Source: an uncultured Bacteroidota bacterium (GTDB taxonomy: Bacteria > Bacteroidota > Bacteroidia > Flavobacteriales > Flavobacteriaceae). Taken from it: 64,000 bases of DNA. Of this stretch, positions 27,813 through 38,346 are shown piece after piece; position 1 is the first letter of the stretch, and every line of letters starts with the position of its first letter. The notes beneath the pieces are model-generated. The model made no database searches, was not told the DNA's origin, and saw only the letters and a program-made list of their open reading frames with translations. Where the stretch lies: contig CABXUS010000002.1 of NCBI GenBank assembly GCA_902515405.1, positions 33,886 through 97,885 of the forward strand. Reading direction: 5' to 3'. The translations under genes and the position numbers were made by a program.

Positions 27813-29612
27813 ATGAACTCTATTAGAAATATTGCAATTATTGCTCATGTTGACCACGGGAAAACTACACTGGTTGATAAAATATTACATCATTGCAAAT
27901 TATTTCGAGATAATAAAGAAATAGGTGAGTTAATATTAGATAACAATGATTTAGAAAAAGAAAGAGGAATTACAATACTTTCTAAAAATGTTTCTGTTCA
28001 ATATAAAGGAGTTAAAATAAATATTATTGATACACCTGGTCACGCTGATTTTGGAGGAGAAGTTGAAAGAGTCCTAAATATGGCTGATGGAGTACTATTA
28101 TTAGTTGATGCATTTGAAGGTCCAATGCCACAAACAAGATTTGTATTGCAAAAGGCACTAGATCTAAAATTAAAACCATTGGTAATAGTAAATAAAGTTG
28201 ATAAAGAAAACTGTAAGCCTGATGAAGTTTATGAGTCTGTATTTGATTTAATGTTTGAACTAGATGCTGAAGAATGGCAATTAGATTTTCCTGTTATTTA
28301 TGGGTCAGCAAAAAACAATTGGATGTCCGAAGATTGGAAAAATCAAACAGATAGTATCGAACCACTTTTAGATTCTGTAATAAAGTATATTCCGAAACCT
28401 AAAGTTTCAGATGGAACATCACAAATGCTTATAACTTCTTTAGATTACTCCTCATTTACAGGAAGGGTTGCTGTTGGAAGATTACAAAGAGGTGTTTTAA
28501 AACAGGGTGACAATATTAGTTTAGTTAAAAGAGATGGATCAATTATAAAATCAAAAATTAAAGAGTTAAATATTTTTGATGGATTAGGTAAATCAAAAGT
28601 TAACAATGTTAATTCTGGTGATATCTGTGCAGTAGTTGGACTAGAAAATTTTGAAATTGGAGATACTATCGCTGATTTTGACAATCCAGAAGCATTAGCA
28701 ACAATAAAGATAGATGAACCAACAATGAGTATGCTATTTACAATTAATGATTCTCCATTTTTTGGAAAAGAAGGTAAATATGTTACATCAAGAAAAATCA
28801 AAGAAAGACTGGAAAAAGAATTAGAAAAGAATTTAGCAATGAATCTAAAAGAAACTGGATCGGCAGATAAATTTTTAGTTTTTGGAAGAGGTGTACTCCA
28901 TTTATCTGTACTTATTGAAACTATGAGAAGAGAAAGCTACGAGTTACAAATTGGACAACCACAGGTAATAATTAAAGAAATTAATGGTGTAAAATCTGAA
29001 CCTGTTGAAGAATTGATAATTGATTTACCAGAGCATGTTTCGGGTAAAGCAATTGAAATGGTTGCAGCCAGAAAAGGAGAAGTGATAAGTATGGATGCAA
29101 AAGGTTCAAGGATGGTATGCAAGTTTATCATACCATCAAGAGGAATTATTGGCTTAAGAAATTTGCTAATTACTGCTTCTGCTGGTGAAGCTATTATGAA
29201 TCATAGATTTATAGAATTTCAACCTTTTAAAGGAGATTTACCAAAAAGACTTAGTGGATCATTGATTTCTATGGAACAAGGAATAGCAATACCATATTCA
29301 CTAGATAAGCTAAAAGATAGAGGAAAGTTTTTTATATATCCTGGAGATGCTGTATATACAGGTCAGGTTATTGGTGAAAATAATCGAGCAGATGATATTG
29401 TAGTAAATGTTACTAAAACAAAAAAACTATCAAACGTAAGAGCTGCTGGTACTGACGATAAGGTTAAATTAGCTCCACCAATACAATTTGGGTTAGAGGA
29501 AGCATTAGAATATATCCAAAAAGATGAATATGTTGAGGTAACTCCAGAAAGTATTAGAATAAGAAAAATTTATCTTGATCAAAACGTTAGAAAAAGAGAA
29601 AGTACAGATTAA
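27813..29612 (+). CDS. typA: Ribosome-associated GTPase TypA/BipA
   Basis: 599 residues, full length. G1 is AHVDHGKTTL (10-19), switch II DTPGHADFGGEV and G4 NKVDKENC. EF-G-like beta-barrel domains follow, then the BipA-specific C-terminal domain with PSRGIIGLRNLLITASAGEA (quoted up to Ala). TypA is a translational GTPase needed for ribosome assembly and growth under stress or cold. Monocistronic by appearance: terminator upstream, and the next gene starts 17 bases downstream from a TTG. Confidence 0.97.
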   Translation: MNSIRNIAIIAHVDHGKTTLVDKILHHCKLFRDNKEIGELILDNNDLEKERGITILSKNVSVQYKGVKINIIDTPGHADFGGEVERVLNMADGVLLLVDAFEGPMPQTRFVLQKALDLKLKPLVIVNKVDKENCKPDEVYESVFDLMFELDAEEWQLDFPVIYGSAKNNWMSEDWKNQTDSIEPLLDSVIKYIPKPKVSDGTSQMLITSLDYSSFTGRVAVGRLQRGVLKQGDNISLVKRDGSIIKSKIKELNIFDGLGKSKVNNVNSGDICAVVGLENFEIGDTIADFDNPEALATIKIDEPTMSMLFTINDSPFFGKEGKYVTSRKIKERLEKELEKNLAMNLKETGSADKFLVFGRGVLHLSVLIETMRRESYELQIGQPQVIIKEINGVKSEPVEELIIDLPEHVSGKAIEMVAARKGEVISMDAKGSRMVCKFIIPSRGIIGLRNLLITASAGEAIMNHRFIEFQPFKGDLPKRLSGSLISMEQGIAIPYSLDKLKDRGKFFIYPGDAVYTGQVIGENNRADDIVVNVTKTKKLSNVRAAGTDDKVKLAPPIQFGLEEALEYIQKDEYVEVTPESIRIRKIYLDQNVRKRESTD

Positions 29613-29629
29613 TCATTAATGACTAATAT

Positions 29630-30640
29630 TTGAACGAACTAATAAACATAAATGAAATATATAGAGCTAAAAATAATCTTTCTAATATTGTTTTAAAATC
29701 TAGCTATTCAAAAAATAAATATTATTCTAATTTTTATGACAGTAATATCTTTATAAAAAGAGAAGATGAACAAATTGTCAAATCTTTTAAAATTAGAGGA
29801 GCATTTAACAAAATAAGCAATTTAGGAGATGACAAAACAAATAGGGGAATAGTTTGTGCAAGTGCGGGTAATCACGCACAAGGATTCGCACTTTCATGTA
29901 GTATCTTAAAAATTAAAGGAACTGTTTTCATGCCTAAATCTACACCAAATATTAAAATTAAAAAAGTCAAGAAATTTGGGAAAAAAAATGTAGAAATTGT
30001 TCTTTATGGGAATGATTTTTATGATGCTTATGACAAATCTATAGAATTTTCAATAAAAAATAATTTAACATTTATTCACCCATTTGATGATTTAAAAGTA
30101 ATTGAGGGACAATCAACATTATTTTTAGAAATTCTTAATCAATCAGTTGAAAAAATTGATTTTTTGCTAGTGCCTATTGGAGGCGGAGGACTTATTTCGG
30201 GTGCAATTAATGTATTTAAACAATTATCAAAAAATACGAAAATTATTGGAGTTGAAACAGCGGGTGCAAGTTCGATGAAAAAATCAATTGAAAAAGGAAT
30301 TATAACTGTACTTAAAAAGATTGATAATTTTGTTGATGGTGCCGCTGTAAGAAAAGTAGGAGATATACCATTTAAAATATGTAAAGACTATCTAGATGAA
30401 ATAATTATTGTTGACGAGGGGGAAATATGTAAAACAGTTATTGATTTAAAAAAGCACTTAAATATTAATGCTGAACCCTCGGGTGCAATGTCAATAACAG
30501 CTCTGCGTCAAATAAAAGAAAAAATTAAAGGAAAAAACGTTGCCTGTTTAATTTGTGGAGGAAATAATGACAAAAAACGATTGCCTGAAATAAAAATAAG
30601 ATCAAAAAAATGGATACTTAATAACTTAAAAAATATTTAA
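29630..30640 (+). CDS. Threonine dehydratase-like PLP enzyme (no ACT domain)
   Basis: 336-residue fold-type II PLP enzyme. The PLP-binding Lys54 is in SFKIRGAFN, the substrate loop is ASAGNHAQGFA and the phosphate-binding glycine loop PIGGGGLISG. The length stops at the catalytic domain, so there is no C-terminal ACT-type regulatory domain for isoleucine feedback; it resembles the catabolic TdcB form or serine racemase/dehydratase. It deaminates threonine or serine to 2-oxoacids. The start is TTG at 29630; the first ATG lies far inside the conserved region. The exact substrate is uncertain. Confidence 0.85.
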   Translation: MNELININEIYRAKNNLSNIVLKSSYSKNKYYSNFYDSNIFIKREDEQIVKSFKIRGAFNKISNLGDDKTNRGIVCASAGNHAQGFALSCSILKIKGTVFMPKSTPNIKIKKVKKFGKKNVEIVLYGNDFYDAYDKSIEFSIKNNLTFIHPFDDLKVIEGQSTLFLEILNQSVEKIDFLLVPIGGGGLISGAINVFKQLSKNTKIIGVETAGASSMKKSIEKGIITVLKKIDNFVDGAAVRKVGDIPFKICKDYLDEIIIVDEGEICKTVIDLKKHLNINAEPSGAMSITALRQIKEKIKGKNVACLICGGNNDKKRLPEIKIRSKKWILNNLKNI

Positions 30641-30683
30641 ATTAGATGTTATTTAATAAATATTTTGGATTATTACGCAACTA

Positions 30684-31691
30684 ATGAATAAACCAACAAT
30701 AATCGATATATCAAAAGCAACTGGGTTTTCAAAATCTACAATATCAAAGTCATTGAACGATAGTAAAGAAATTAGTAAAAAAACTAAAAATATTATTATT
30801 AAATATGCAAAAAAAATCAATTATAAACCAAATTTTTTTGCCAGTCATCTAAGAAAAAATATCGTAAAAAATGTTGCTATAATTATCCCCAATATTTTAA
30901 ATTATTATTTTGCCAAAGTTTTAAAAGGCGCACAACAAGAATTTTTTGATAAGGGATATGATCTTATGTGTTTTGTTAATGAGGAATCAATCTCAAGAGA
31001 AAAAAAAATACTTGAAAAGTTAAAAAACGGAAGTATTGCTGGATTAATGATATCACCTGCAAAAAATCCTTTTTCAAAAAAAATATCTAAACAACTTGTT
31101 GAAATTCAAGATTATCAAATTCCAATTGTGATGTTTGATAGAATTGTTGGTGACTTTAAATGCGATAAAGTTTTTATTGATGATTTTCAAAGCACCTATG
31201 ATATTGTGAAACATCTAGTTTCAAGAGGAAAAAGTAAAATAGCCTTAGTTTCACCAATTCATGAAACTCTTATTGGTAAAAAAAGATACGACGGTTACAA
31301 AAAGGCTCTAAAAATAGAAAAAATTGAGTATGATGAAAACTTATATATTCCTTTAAATAGTGGTAACACCATTCAAAGCGAAATTACAAAACTTGCAATC
31401 TCAAAAAAAATTGATTCAATTATTTGTATTGAACAACATATTACTGTTGCAATTCATAGTTTGATATTAAATTTAAAATTTAATATTCCTAAAGATATTG
31501 CGATAGTTGGTTTTACGGACGGACCATTATTTGAATTCATAAAGCCAAGTATAACCTCAATTAACCAACATGGTGAATATATCGGTAAATTATCAGCTAA
31601 AATTCTTATTGATAGAATAGAAAATAATAATAATTTAGATTTTGTTGAAGAAAAAGTTCCAACATCTTTAATTATAAGAGGTTCATCTTAA
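30684..31691 (+). CDS. LacI-family transcriptional regulator, probable xylan-locus repressor
   Basis: 335 residues. Residues 4-50 form the LacI helix-turn-helix and hinge (TIIDISKATGFSKSTISKSL, then INYKPNFFASHLR); about 60-335 form a periplasmic-binding-protein-like sensor domain (NVAIIIPNIL, VFIDDF, IALVSPIHE, IAIVGFTD). It converges on the xylanase gene with one base between the stops, so it faces the xylan/xylose operon it most probably controls. LacI-type operator candidates lie upstream of susC at the far end of that operon. The inducer is likely xylose or a xylo-oligosaccharide (inference from neighbours). A weak hairpin (31695-31700 with 31713-31718) before a T run could end its transcript. 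Confidence 0.88.
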   Translation: MNKPTIIDISKATGFSKSTISKSLNDSKEISKKTKNIIIKYAKKINYKPNFFASHLRKNIVKNVAIIIPNILNYYFAKVLKGAQQEFFDKGYDLMCFVNEESISREKKILEKLKNGSIAGLMISPAKNPFSKKISKQLVEIQDYQIPIVMFDRIVGDFKCDKVFIDDFQSTYDIVKHLVSRGKSKIALVSPIHETLIGKKRYDGYKKALKIEKIEYDENLYIPLNSGNTIQSEITKLAISKKIDSIICIEQHITVAIHSLILNLKFNIPKDIAIVGFTDGPLFEFIKPSITSINQHGEYIGKLSAKILIDRIENNNNLDFVEEKVPTSLIIRGSS

Positions 31692-31692
31692 A

Positions 31693-32790
31693 TTAATCAT
31701 ACAAAACTAGAGATGATTTTTTGTCAATTAAAGCTTTTTTTATTGCAAAAAGTGCTGGTTTAGGTCTTAACTGGTTATCAAATAAAAACCTGTTTTCATT
31801 TGTATGTTCACCAGGCCTATCAATCATTCCCCATGTATTAAAAGTAACAACACCATTGTTTCTTCTAGATATTAAAACCTTTATTACGTTTGAGTAAGCA
31901 GCTGCCTGTCTTTGGAGATCTTTATTTGATGGATTTTCTTTATTAATTCTGTAATCCATTTCCGTAACATGAAAATCTAACCCATTCCTATGAGACCAAT
32001 CAATAATGGAAGCAAAAAAATCAAGTTTTTCTTTGTTTAGTGCTAATGTTTCAAGGTCTTTAAGATGAGCTTGCCAACCTATTCCATTGACTCTAAAACC
32101 ATTTTCCTTTAAATATAATATAGTTTCAAGAACTCTTTTCCACATCAAAGGTTCCATTCCTCCATGTTGATTATAAACTAAACTAATATTTGGGGCATAT
32201 TTATTAGCAATTTCAAAGGCTTTAATTATGTATATTGGAATTCCATCATCATTTAATCCAATTTGAGTCCAAGGATTTTCCCATTTTTTAAATCCTGGTT
32301 TTTCTGCAAACCACTCCCCTTTCCTAGTGACTGTTTCATTTACAACATCCATCCATTTAACATGTGGATTATCATTGATTTTAATACATAAAGCAGTAAA
32401 AAATTCATTTAAATTTGTTAATAATTCTTGTTTTGTTCTATTATCATTTTTAGCCCACCAAGATGCCTGAGGGCTGACGGGTCCATGAATTCTCAATGTT
32501 ATATTATTATCATTAGCAAATTTTAAGTAATCGTCAAGCTTTGACCATCTCCATATACTAGGTTCAGGATGAATTTGAGCTTGCTTAGCACAATTTTCAG
32601 GCGTTGAGTAATTAAATTCATTTAGAAAAAGTTCCGAAATAGGAGTATTTAGTTGTTTGTGATTTAATGTTGCCCCAACAAAAAAAGAATCAATGCTATA
32701 ATTGTTTTCTTTTAAAATATTTTTAATTGAATATTTATCCTGGCTAAATGATAAAAAGAATCCAAATAATAATATTAAAATAGATTTCAT
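31693..32790 (-). CDS. GH10 endo-1,4-beta-xylanase, secreted
   Basis: 365 residues from the ATG at 32790; a TTG three codons upstream is less likely. A signal peptide covers about 1-17. The GH10 barrel shows the acid/base Glu152 in WMDVVNETVTR and the nucleophile Glu277 in DFHVTEMD, with QAHL and NTWGMIDRPGEH as further substrate-site segments. The usual HxLVWHxQ segment is replaced by RIHGPVSPQASWW, as in a divergent GH10 branch. Endo-cleavage of beta-1,4-xylan in the periplasm or at the surface. Last gene of the susC-led operon, ten bases after the symporter. Confidence 0.93.
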   Translation of the reverse strand: MKSILILLFGFFLSFSQDKYSIKNILKENNYSIDSFFVGATLNHKQLNTPISELFLNEFNYSTPENCAKQAQIHPEPSIWRWSKLDDYLKFANDNNITLRIHGPVSPQASWWAKNDNRTKQELLTNLNEFFTALCIKINDNPHVKWMDVVNETVTRKGEWFAEKPGFKKWENPWTQIGLNDDGIPIYIIKAFEIANKYAPNISLVYNQHGGMEPLMWKRVLETILYLKENGFRVNGIGWQAHLKDLETLALNKEKLDFFASIIDWSHRNGLDFHVTEMDYRINKENPSNKDLQRQAAAYSNVIKVLISRRNNGVVTFNTWGMIDRPGEHTNENRFLFDNQLRPKPALFAIKKALIDKKSSLVLYD

Positions 32791-32800
32791 AGATTCCAAT

Positions 32801-34480
32801 TTAAAAGAATATTGGTGAAAAGAATATTAAAATACCAATAACAATTAGAACTAAAACAACTGAAAGAACAATATCTATTGTTGAATATGAATTATCTGCA
32901 TTTAACCTATCTTGGGCTGATAAAGTACCATAAGATAAACCTCGAATTTTTTGATAATCTGGTTCAGAGGTTAAAATAGATACTGAAATACATAAAATAA
33001 CAGAAAATAAGAACATCCAAATTGCCATATAAGAAAAATTAATAGAAGCAAATTCAAATAAAAAACCACTATCTATTATTCCTTCATTTGTTGCAATCTC
33101 TGAACCTAATCTTAATACAAGCAAAAACAAACCACTGAAAAGAGTAACAATAGCAGCTTGAGAATTAACTCTTTTCCATATTATTCCAAGTAGAAAAACA
33201 GTTGTTACAGGTGGTGCTATATAAGCTTGAACATTTTGAAGGTACTGATACATTACTCCACCTCCAATTTTTTCCATAATTGGAATCCAAGCAATTCCTA
33301 ATATCACAATTACTACAGTTGCGATTTTACCCACATTAACTAAGTATTGTTCAGATTTTTCAGGACTGATTTGTTTGTAAATATCAATTGTAAAAATTGT
33401 TGAGCAGGAATTAAAAACAGATGCCAAAGAACTCATTAATGCAGCCATTAATCCACCTGCTACAAGTCCTTTTAATCCTACTGGCAATAATGTAGTTACC
33501 AACATAGGAAAGGCCCTGTCAGCTCTTTCTAAGCCAGTTTCAGGGTCTATAACACTAAAAATTTCAGGGTTTTGTATAGTTAATGCATATGCAATTATTC
33601 CGGGTACAAGAAAAATAAGAATTGGTAATAGTTTTAGATAAGCACCAAAAATAGCCCCTCTTCTACCAATAGTTATGTTATTTGCAGCTAAAGTTCTTTG
33701 AACAATATACTGATCTGTACACCAATACCATATACCTACAATAGTACCTCCAAAAAGTAGTCCTGCCCATGGAAATTCTGGATCATCCCAAGGTCTCCAC
33801 ATATTAAAATGTTCAGGGCTAACTTCAGTTACAGTCTTTGTTAACTGATTCCATCCTCCAACTTCTTGAAAACCTAAATAAGTAATAATAATAGATCCAG
33901 CAATTAAAACAACAGTTTGTAATGTCTCGGTATAAACAACAGCTTTTAATCCTCCAACTATTGTATAGATTCCAGTAAATACAACTATTCCAATTGCTCC
34001 AACCCAAAAATCTAAATTTAATAGCTCAGATACAACAATTCCCCCAGCATAAATAGTAACCGAAACTTTGGTTATAACATAGGCAAATAAAGAAAAAACT
34101 GAAAGAAACCACCTTGATCTACTATCAAACCTTTTTTCCAAAAATTCAGGCATTGTAAATGCTCCACTTCTTATATAAAAAGGCAAAAACAACCAACCCA
34201 GTAAAAGAACGATCCATGCATGTAACTCATAATGTGCCAATGGAGTTCCAGATGAAAAACCAGTACCAGCAAGACCAACAACATGTTCTGATCCTATGTT
34301 AGATGCAAAAATTGATGCTCCAATTACAAACCATCCAACATTTCTTCCTGCAAGAAAATAATCTTCTGTATTTTTATTTCTCTGTAGAGCTACCCAAATT
34401 GCCACTCCAATTAGAATAGCAAAATAAATTCCTAAAACTACCCAATCTAATCCCTCAAATATTGATTTTGTTGCTTCCAT
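32801..34480 (-). CDS. Sodium:solute symporter (SSS family), probable xylose/sugar importer
   Basis: 559 residues with about 14 membrane helices. TEDYFLAGRNVGWFVIGASI is the SGLT-type N-terminal signature and SNIGSEHVVGLAGTG the Na+/sugar-site region of sugar symporters. It sits between xylA and the GH10 gene, three bases from xylA, so transport of xylose or short xylosides across the inner membrane is the natural reading. The ligand is inferred from the neighbours. Confidence 0.9.
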   Translation of the reverse strand: MEATKSIFEGLDWVVLGIYFAILIGVAIWVALQRNKNTEDYFLAGRNVGWFVIGASIFASNIGSEHVVGLAGTGFSSGTPLAHYELHAWIVLLLGWLFLPFYIRSGAFTMPEFLEKRFDSRSRWFLSVFSLFAYVITKVSVTIYAGGIVVSELLNLDFWVGAIGIVVFTGIYTIVGGLKAVVYTETLQTVVLIAGSIIITYLGFQEVGGWNQLTKTVTEVSPEHFNMWRPWDDPEFPWAGLLFGGTIVGIWYWCTDQYIVQRTLAANNITIGRRGAIFGAYLKLLPILIFLVPGIIAYALTIQNPEIFSVIDPETGLERADRAFPMLVTTLLPVGLKGLVAGGLMAALMSSLASVFNSCSTIFTIDIYKQISPEKSEQYLVNVGKIATVVIVILGIAWIPIMEKIGGGVMYQYLQNVQAYIAPPVTTVFLLGIIWKRVNSQAAIVTLFSGLFLLVLRLGSEIATNEGIIDSGFLFEFASINFSYMAIWMFLFSVILCISVSILTSEPDYQKIRGLSYGTLSAQDRLNADNSYSTIDIVLSVVLVLIVIGILIFFSPIFF

Positions 34481-34483
34481 AAT

Positions 34484-35812
34484 TTATTTTATATAATTAA
34501 ATAATATGTTTTCTATTAGTTCTTGTTTACCACTTTTTAAATCTAATTTACCATTAAATTTTGCCAATTTATATAAGTCATCTAAACTTAATTTACCCTC
34601 TTCAAACTTCTTTCCATCTCCAGAGTCAAAACTTTTATATCTTTTATTGAGCATATCAACCAAAGGAGAATCAGTCAGTAACTTATCAGCAATAAGTAAA
34701 GCTCTTGCAAAAGTATCTGCACCTCCAATGTGAGCTAAGAACAAGTCTTCTAAATCAGTGGAATTTCTTCTAAGCTTAGCGTCAAAATTTACACCACCAC
34801 CTTTTAATCCACCGACTTTTAAAAAAACTAACATGGCCTCTGTTGTTTCCTGGATATTAATAGGAAATTGGTCAGTATCCCAGCCATTTTGGTAATCTCC
34901 TCTGTTTGCATCAATACTACCTAGCATACCGGAATTGGCAGCTACAGTTAGCTCATGTTGAAAAGTATGCTGAGCTAAAGTGGCGTGATTTACCTCAATA
35001 TTAATCTTAAAATCTTTATCTAACTCATATTCTTTAAGAAAACCAATTGATGTAGCAGTATCAAAATCATATTGATGTTTAGATGGTTCCATTGGCTTTG
35101 GTTCAATAAAAAATGTACCATTGAATCCTTTTGACCTAGCATAGTCTCTACACATTTTTAAAAATTGAGCCATATGATCAAGTTCTCTGCCCATATCAGT
35201 ATTTAGTAAAGACATGTAACCTTCTCTTCCACCCCAAAAAACATAATTCTCTCCCTCAAGTGCAATTGTAGCATCTAATGCTAATTTAATTTGACCTCCC
35301 GCTCTTGAAACTACATCAAAATCTGGGTTAGTTGCAGCCCCATTCATATAATGTGGATTTGAAAAACAATTTGCAGTTCCCCATAATAGTTTAATACCAG
35401 ACTCTTGTTTTTTCTTTTTAATATACTCCGTTATATAAAGTAACCTCTCTTCAGACTCTGAAAAGGTACTGGCCTCCTGAATCAAATCAAAATCATGAAA
35501 ACAAAAATAATCAAATCCCATTTTAGATATAAATTCAAAAGCTGCATCTGCTTTATCTTTTGCAGATTGAAAAGGGTCATTTGACTTATCCCATGGAAAA
35601 CTTTGTGTGCCAGATCCGAATGGATCTGCTCCTTGTCCACAGAAAGAATGCCAGTAAGCAACTGCAAACTTAAAGTGTTCTTTCATAGTTTTACCAGCGA
35701 CCAATTTATCTGGGTTGTAATATTTAAAAGCAAAAGGGTTTTTGGATTCTGTTCCTTCGTAATTAACTTTATTAATTCCTTTAAAAAACTCTTTATTTCC
35801 AATTGTTACCAT
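34484..35812 (-). CDS. xylA: Xylose isomerase
   Basis: 442 residues, normal for the longer class II isomerases. The catalytic His is in YFCFHDFDL, the xylose isomerase signature VFWGGREGY is present, and the metal ligands lie in FFIEPKP and IEVNHATLA. The EPKPMEPSKHQYDFD segment is typical of the family. It converts D-xylose to D-xylulose in the cytoplasm. Six bases from xylB and three from the symporter gene, so all three are clearly cotranscribed. Confidence 0.97.
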   Translation of the reverse strand: MVTIGNKEFFKGINKVNYEGTESKNPFAFKYYNPDKLVAGKTMKEHFKFAVAYWHSFCGQGADPFGSGTQSFPWDKSNDPFQSAKDKADAAFEFISKMGFDYFCFHDFDLIQEASTFSESEERLLYITEYIKKKKQESGIKLLWGTANCFSNPHYMNGAATNPDFDVVSRAGGQIKLALDATIALEGENYVFWGGREGYMSLLNTDMGRELDHMAQFLKMCRDYARSKGFNGTFFIEPKPMEPSKHQYDFDTATSIGFLKEYELDKDFKINIEVNHATLAQHTFQHELTVAANSGMLGSIDANRGDYQNGWDTDQFPINIQETTEAMLVFLKVGGLKGGGVNFDAKLRRNSTDLEDLFLAHIGGADTFARALLIADKLLTDSPLVDMLNKRYKSFDSGDGKKFEEGKLSLDDLYKLAKFNGKLDLKSGKQELIENILFNYIK

Positions 35813-35818
35813 AATATG

Positions 35819-37297
35819 TTAGTTTATAATTTTTAATAGATTTTCTTTCCACAAATTGTAGGCATCTTTGTAAGAGGATTTATTATTTTCAGGTTCAAAT
35901 GATTTGACGTAATCATTTTTAGTTGTTTTTTGTGAATATGACTTAAAATTTTTTGTATTGTAACCAGCTGCTCTTGCGGCACCGTAAGCCCCTGTTGTAT
36001 CATAAATTTCTATCTCTCTTTCTAAGACTGTTGATATTGTATTAGAAAAGATTTCAGAACGAAATAAATTATCATTTCCAGCTCTTACTAATTTGGGTGT
36101 AAAATTATCATTAATTAAGATTTCCATTCCATATATAAATGAAAATGCAATTCCCTCAAGTGATGCTCTATACAAATGTTCTTTTGAGTGTCTATTAAGA
36201 TTAAGGTTTTTTAAACATGTTCCAATATTTTTATTATTGAACATTCTTTCACTACCATTTCCAAAAGGATAAACAAGCAAACCATTAGAACCTACTTTGA
36301 CTTCACTTGCAAGATTATTCATTTCATCATATTCTCTTGCCGAAGTTAGGTTTTTTAACCACTTATATTGAATTCCTGCTCCGTTTATACATAAAAGTTT
36401 ACCAATCAACTTATTAGAATTAGAATAATTTACATGTGCAAAATTATTTAAGCGTAGCGATTCCTTAGATTTAATACTGTCTGTTAAAGCATATAATACA
36501 CCAGAAGTTCCTCCAGTTGCAGCTACTTCTCCAATATTCAATACATTTAAAGTCATAGCATTGTTTGGTTGATCTCCTGCTCTATATTTTATTGGTGTTC
36601 CTTTTTCAAGTCCAGTTTCTTTAGATCCAATGTAAGAAACGTAGCATTGATCACTAAAGTTTTCTACAATATCAGGTATTAAATCATTATCAATATTATA
36701 GTAATCTAGAAGCCAATTAGCAGTTTTATTTTCTTTGAAATCCCAGAACATACCCTCGGAAAGGCCAGTTATTGTTGATGAAATATCTCCTGAAAGCTTG
36801 TAGGAAATATAATCACCTGGTAATAAAAATTTATAAATTTTCTGGTATAAATCAGGTTCATTTCTTTTTACCCACGCAAGTTTAGATGCTGTAAAATTGC
36901 CAGGAGAATTTAATAAATGATTAGAACATTTATCTGATCCAATTTCATTAAAAGCTTTATTGCCAATTTCAACAGCTCTCCCATCACACCAAATTATAGA
37001 ATTTCTTAAAGATTTTCCATTTTTATCAATAACAACTAAGCCATGCATTTGATATGAAATACCCACACCAATAATATCCTTAGAACGAATTTGACTTTCA
37101 TTAATTATTCTTTTTGTTCCTGAACATATTAAATCCCACCAGTAATCAGGATCTTGTTCAGCCCATCCATTTGACTTTGAAATAATATCCATTTCATTTT
37201 TTGGCTCTTGAATCAAGTTAACTTTCTCACCAGATTCTGCATTAGTTAATGCAATCTTGAGTGAAGAACTACCTAAATCATAGCCTATGTAATACAT
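35819..37297 (-). CDS. xylB: Xylulokinase (FGGY family)
   Basis: 492 residues. The N-terminal [14 protein letters not shown] is the phosphate-1 loop; the [10 protein letters not shown] segment and [11 protein letters not shown] are typical of xylulokinases, and [12 protein letters not shown] forms the phosphate-2 loop. It makes D-xylulose 5-phosphate for the pentose phosphate pathway, completing the route from xylan. It lies five bases from the GH43 gene upstream and six from xylA downstream. Confidence 0.95.
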   Translation of the reverse strand: MYYIGYDLGSSSLKIALTNAESGEKVNLIQEPKNEMDIISKSNGWAEQDPDYWWDLICSGTKRIINESQIRSKDIIGVGISYQMHGLVVIDKNGKSLRNSIIWCDGRAVEIGNKAFNEIGSDKCSNHLLNSPGNFTASKLAWVKRNEPDLYQKIYKFLLPGDYISYKLSGDISSTITGLSEGMFWDFKENKTANWLLDYYNIDNDLIPDIVENFSDQCYVSYIGSKETGLEKGTPIKYRAGDQPNNAMTLNVLNIGEVAATGGTSGVLYALTDSIKSKESLRLNNFAHVNYSNSNKLIGKLLCINGAGIQYKWLKNLTSAREYDEMNNLASEVKVGSNGLLVYPFGNGSERMFNNKNIGTCLKNLNLNRHSKEHLYRASLEGIAFSFIYGMEILINDNFTPKLVRAGNDNLFRSEIFSNTISTVLEREIEIYDTTGAYGAARAAGYNTKNFKSYSQKTTKNDYVKSFEPENNKSSYKDAYNLWKENLLKIIN

Positions 37298-37302
37298 AAT
37301 AT

Positions 37303-38346
37303 TTATTCTATTATTGTATTTATAGTTTCTATAGAACCATCTTCTTTATGAAACATCTCAGTATATTTTACATTTCTCAAAAAATCTTTTCCTGAAATTT
37401 GAGTATCATGGTAAAAGAAATACCATTTATTATCAACTTCCAATGTTGAGTGATGGTTTGTCCACCCTTGGACAGGGTTATTCATAATTCCTTGGTAAAC
37501 AAAAGGTCCATAAGGGTTGTCACTTGTAGCATATACAATGAGATGAGTATTTCCGGTCGAATAACTTAAATAATATATACCATCTTTTTTGTGAACCCAT
37601 GCTGCTTCAAAAAATCGTCTTTCATGATCTTTTGTTAAAATTGGCATGCCTTCCTTATCAATAATTCTAACTGGTTTTGGTTCTTCAGCAAAACTTACCA
37701 TATCATCAGACATTAAAGCAATTCTTGGTGAAATTGCTGGACTATTAGGTATGCCATTATCTTGAGTTTCACAACCTGATGGTGTGTACTGATTGTTTTC
37801 ATCCCATCGTTGTAATTGACCTCCCCAAATACCTCCTATATACATGTAATATTTTCCGTCATCATCTTTATACACACTTGGATCCATGCTGTAGCTTCCC
37901 TCAATAGGATCTTTCTTAGATTTAAAAGGACCCTCAGGTTTGTTTGAGACTGCTACTCCAATTTTAAAAATATCTTCTTTATCTTTTGTAGGAAAATATA
38001 AGTAATATTTTCCATCTTTTTCAGCAGCATCTGGTGCCCAAAATTGTCTTTTAGCCCAGGGAACATCATTTAAGTCAAGTGCGACGTCGTGAATCGTCAC
38101 AGGTCCTCCAATAGAATCCATTGACAAAACCCTGTAATCTCTCATAGCATATTGGCTACCACAATCATCATATAATGGATCTTTTTCAATTATATCGTGA
38201 GAGGGATAAATGTAAATTTTTCCATTGAATAAATGCGCAGATGGATCAGCAGTGAAAATTTCCGAAACTAAGGGGTCATTTAAAAAATTTTTTTGGCAAT
38301 AAGAAAATGATGTAAAGATTAGTAATAGAATTATTATTTTTTTCAT
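37303..38346 (-). CDS. GH43 glycoside hydrolase, probable beta-xylosidase/arabinofuranosidase
   Basis: 347 residues with an N-terminal signal sequence. The five-bladed GH43 propeller shows the catalytic triad: Asp34 (base, FTADPSAH), Asp155 (pKa modulator, [10 protein letters not shown]) and Glu247 (acid, RRFFEAAW). It is a single-domain enzyme without a carbohydrate-binding module. It would release xylose or arabinose from xylo-oligosaccharides in the periplasm; linkage specificity cannot be read from sequence. Its ATG overlaps the sulfatase stop (ATGA). Confidence 0.92.
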   Translation of the reverse strand: MKKIIILLLIFTSFSYCQKNFLNDPLVSEIFTADPSAHLFNGKIYIYPSHDIIEKDPLYDDCGSQYAMRDYRVLSMDSIGGPVTIHDVALDLNDVPWAKRQFWAPDAAEKDGKYYLYFPTKDKEDIFKIGVAVSNKPEGPFKSKKDPIEGSYSMDPSVYKDDDGKYYMYIGGIWGGQLQRWDENNQYTPSGCETQDNGIPNSPAISPRIALMSDDMVSFAEEPKPVRIIDKEGMPILTKDHERRFFEAAWVHKKDGIYYLSYSTGNTHLIVYATSDNPYGPFVYQGIMNNPVQGWTNHHSTLEVDNKWYFFYHDTQISGKDFLRNVKYTEMFHKEDGSIETINTIIE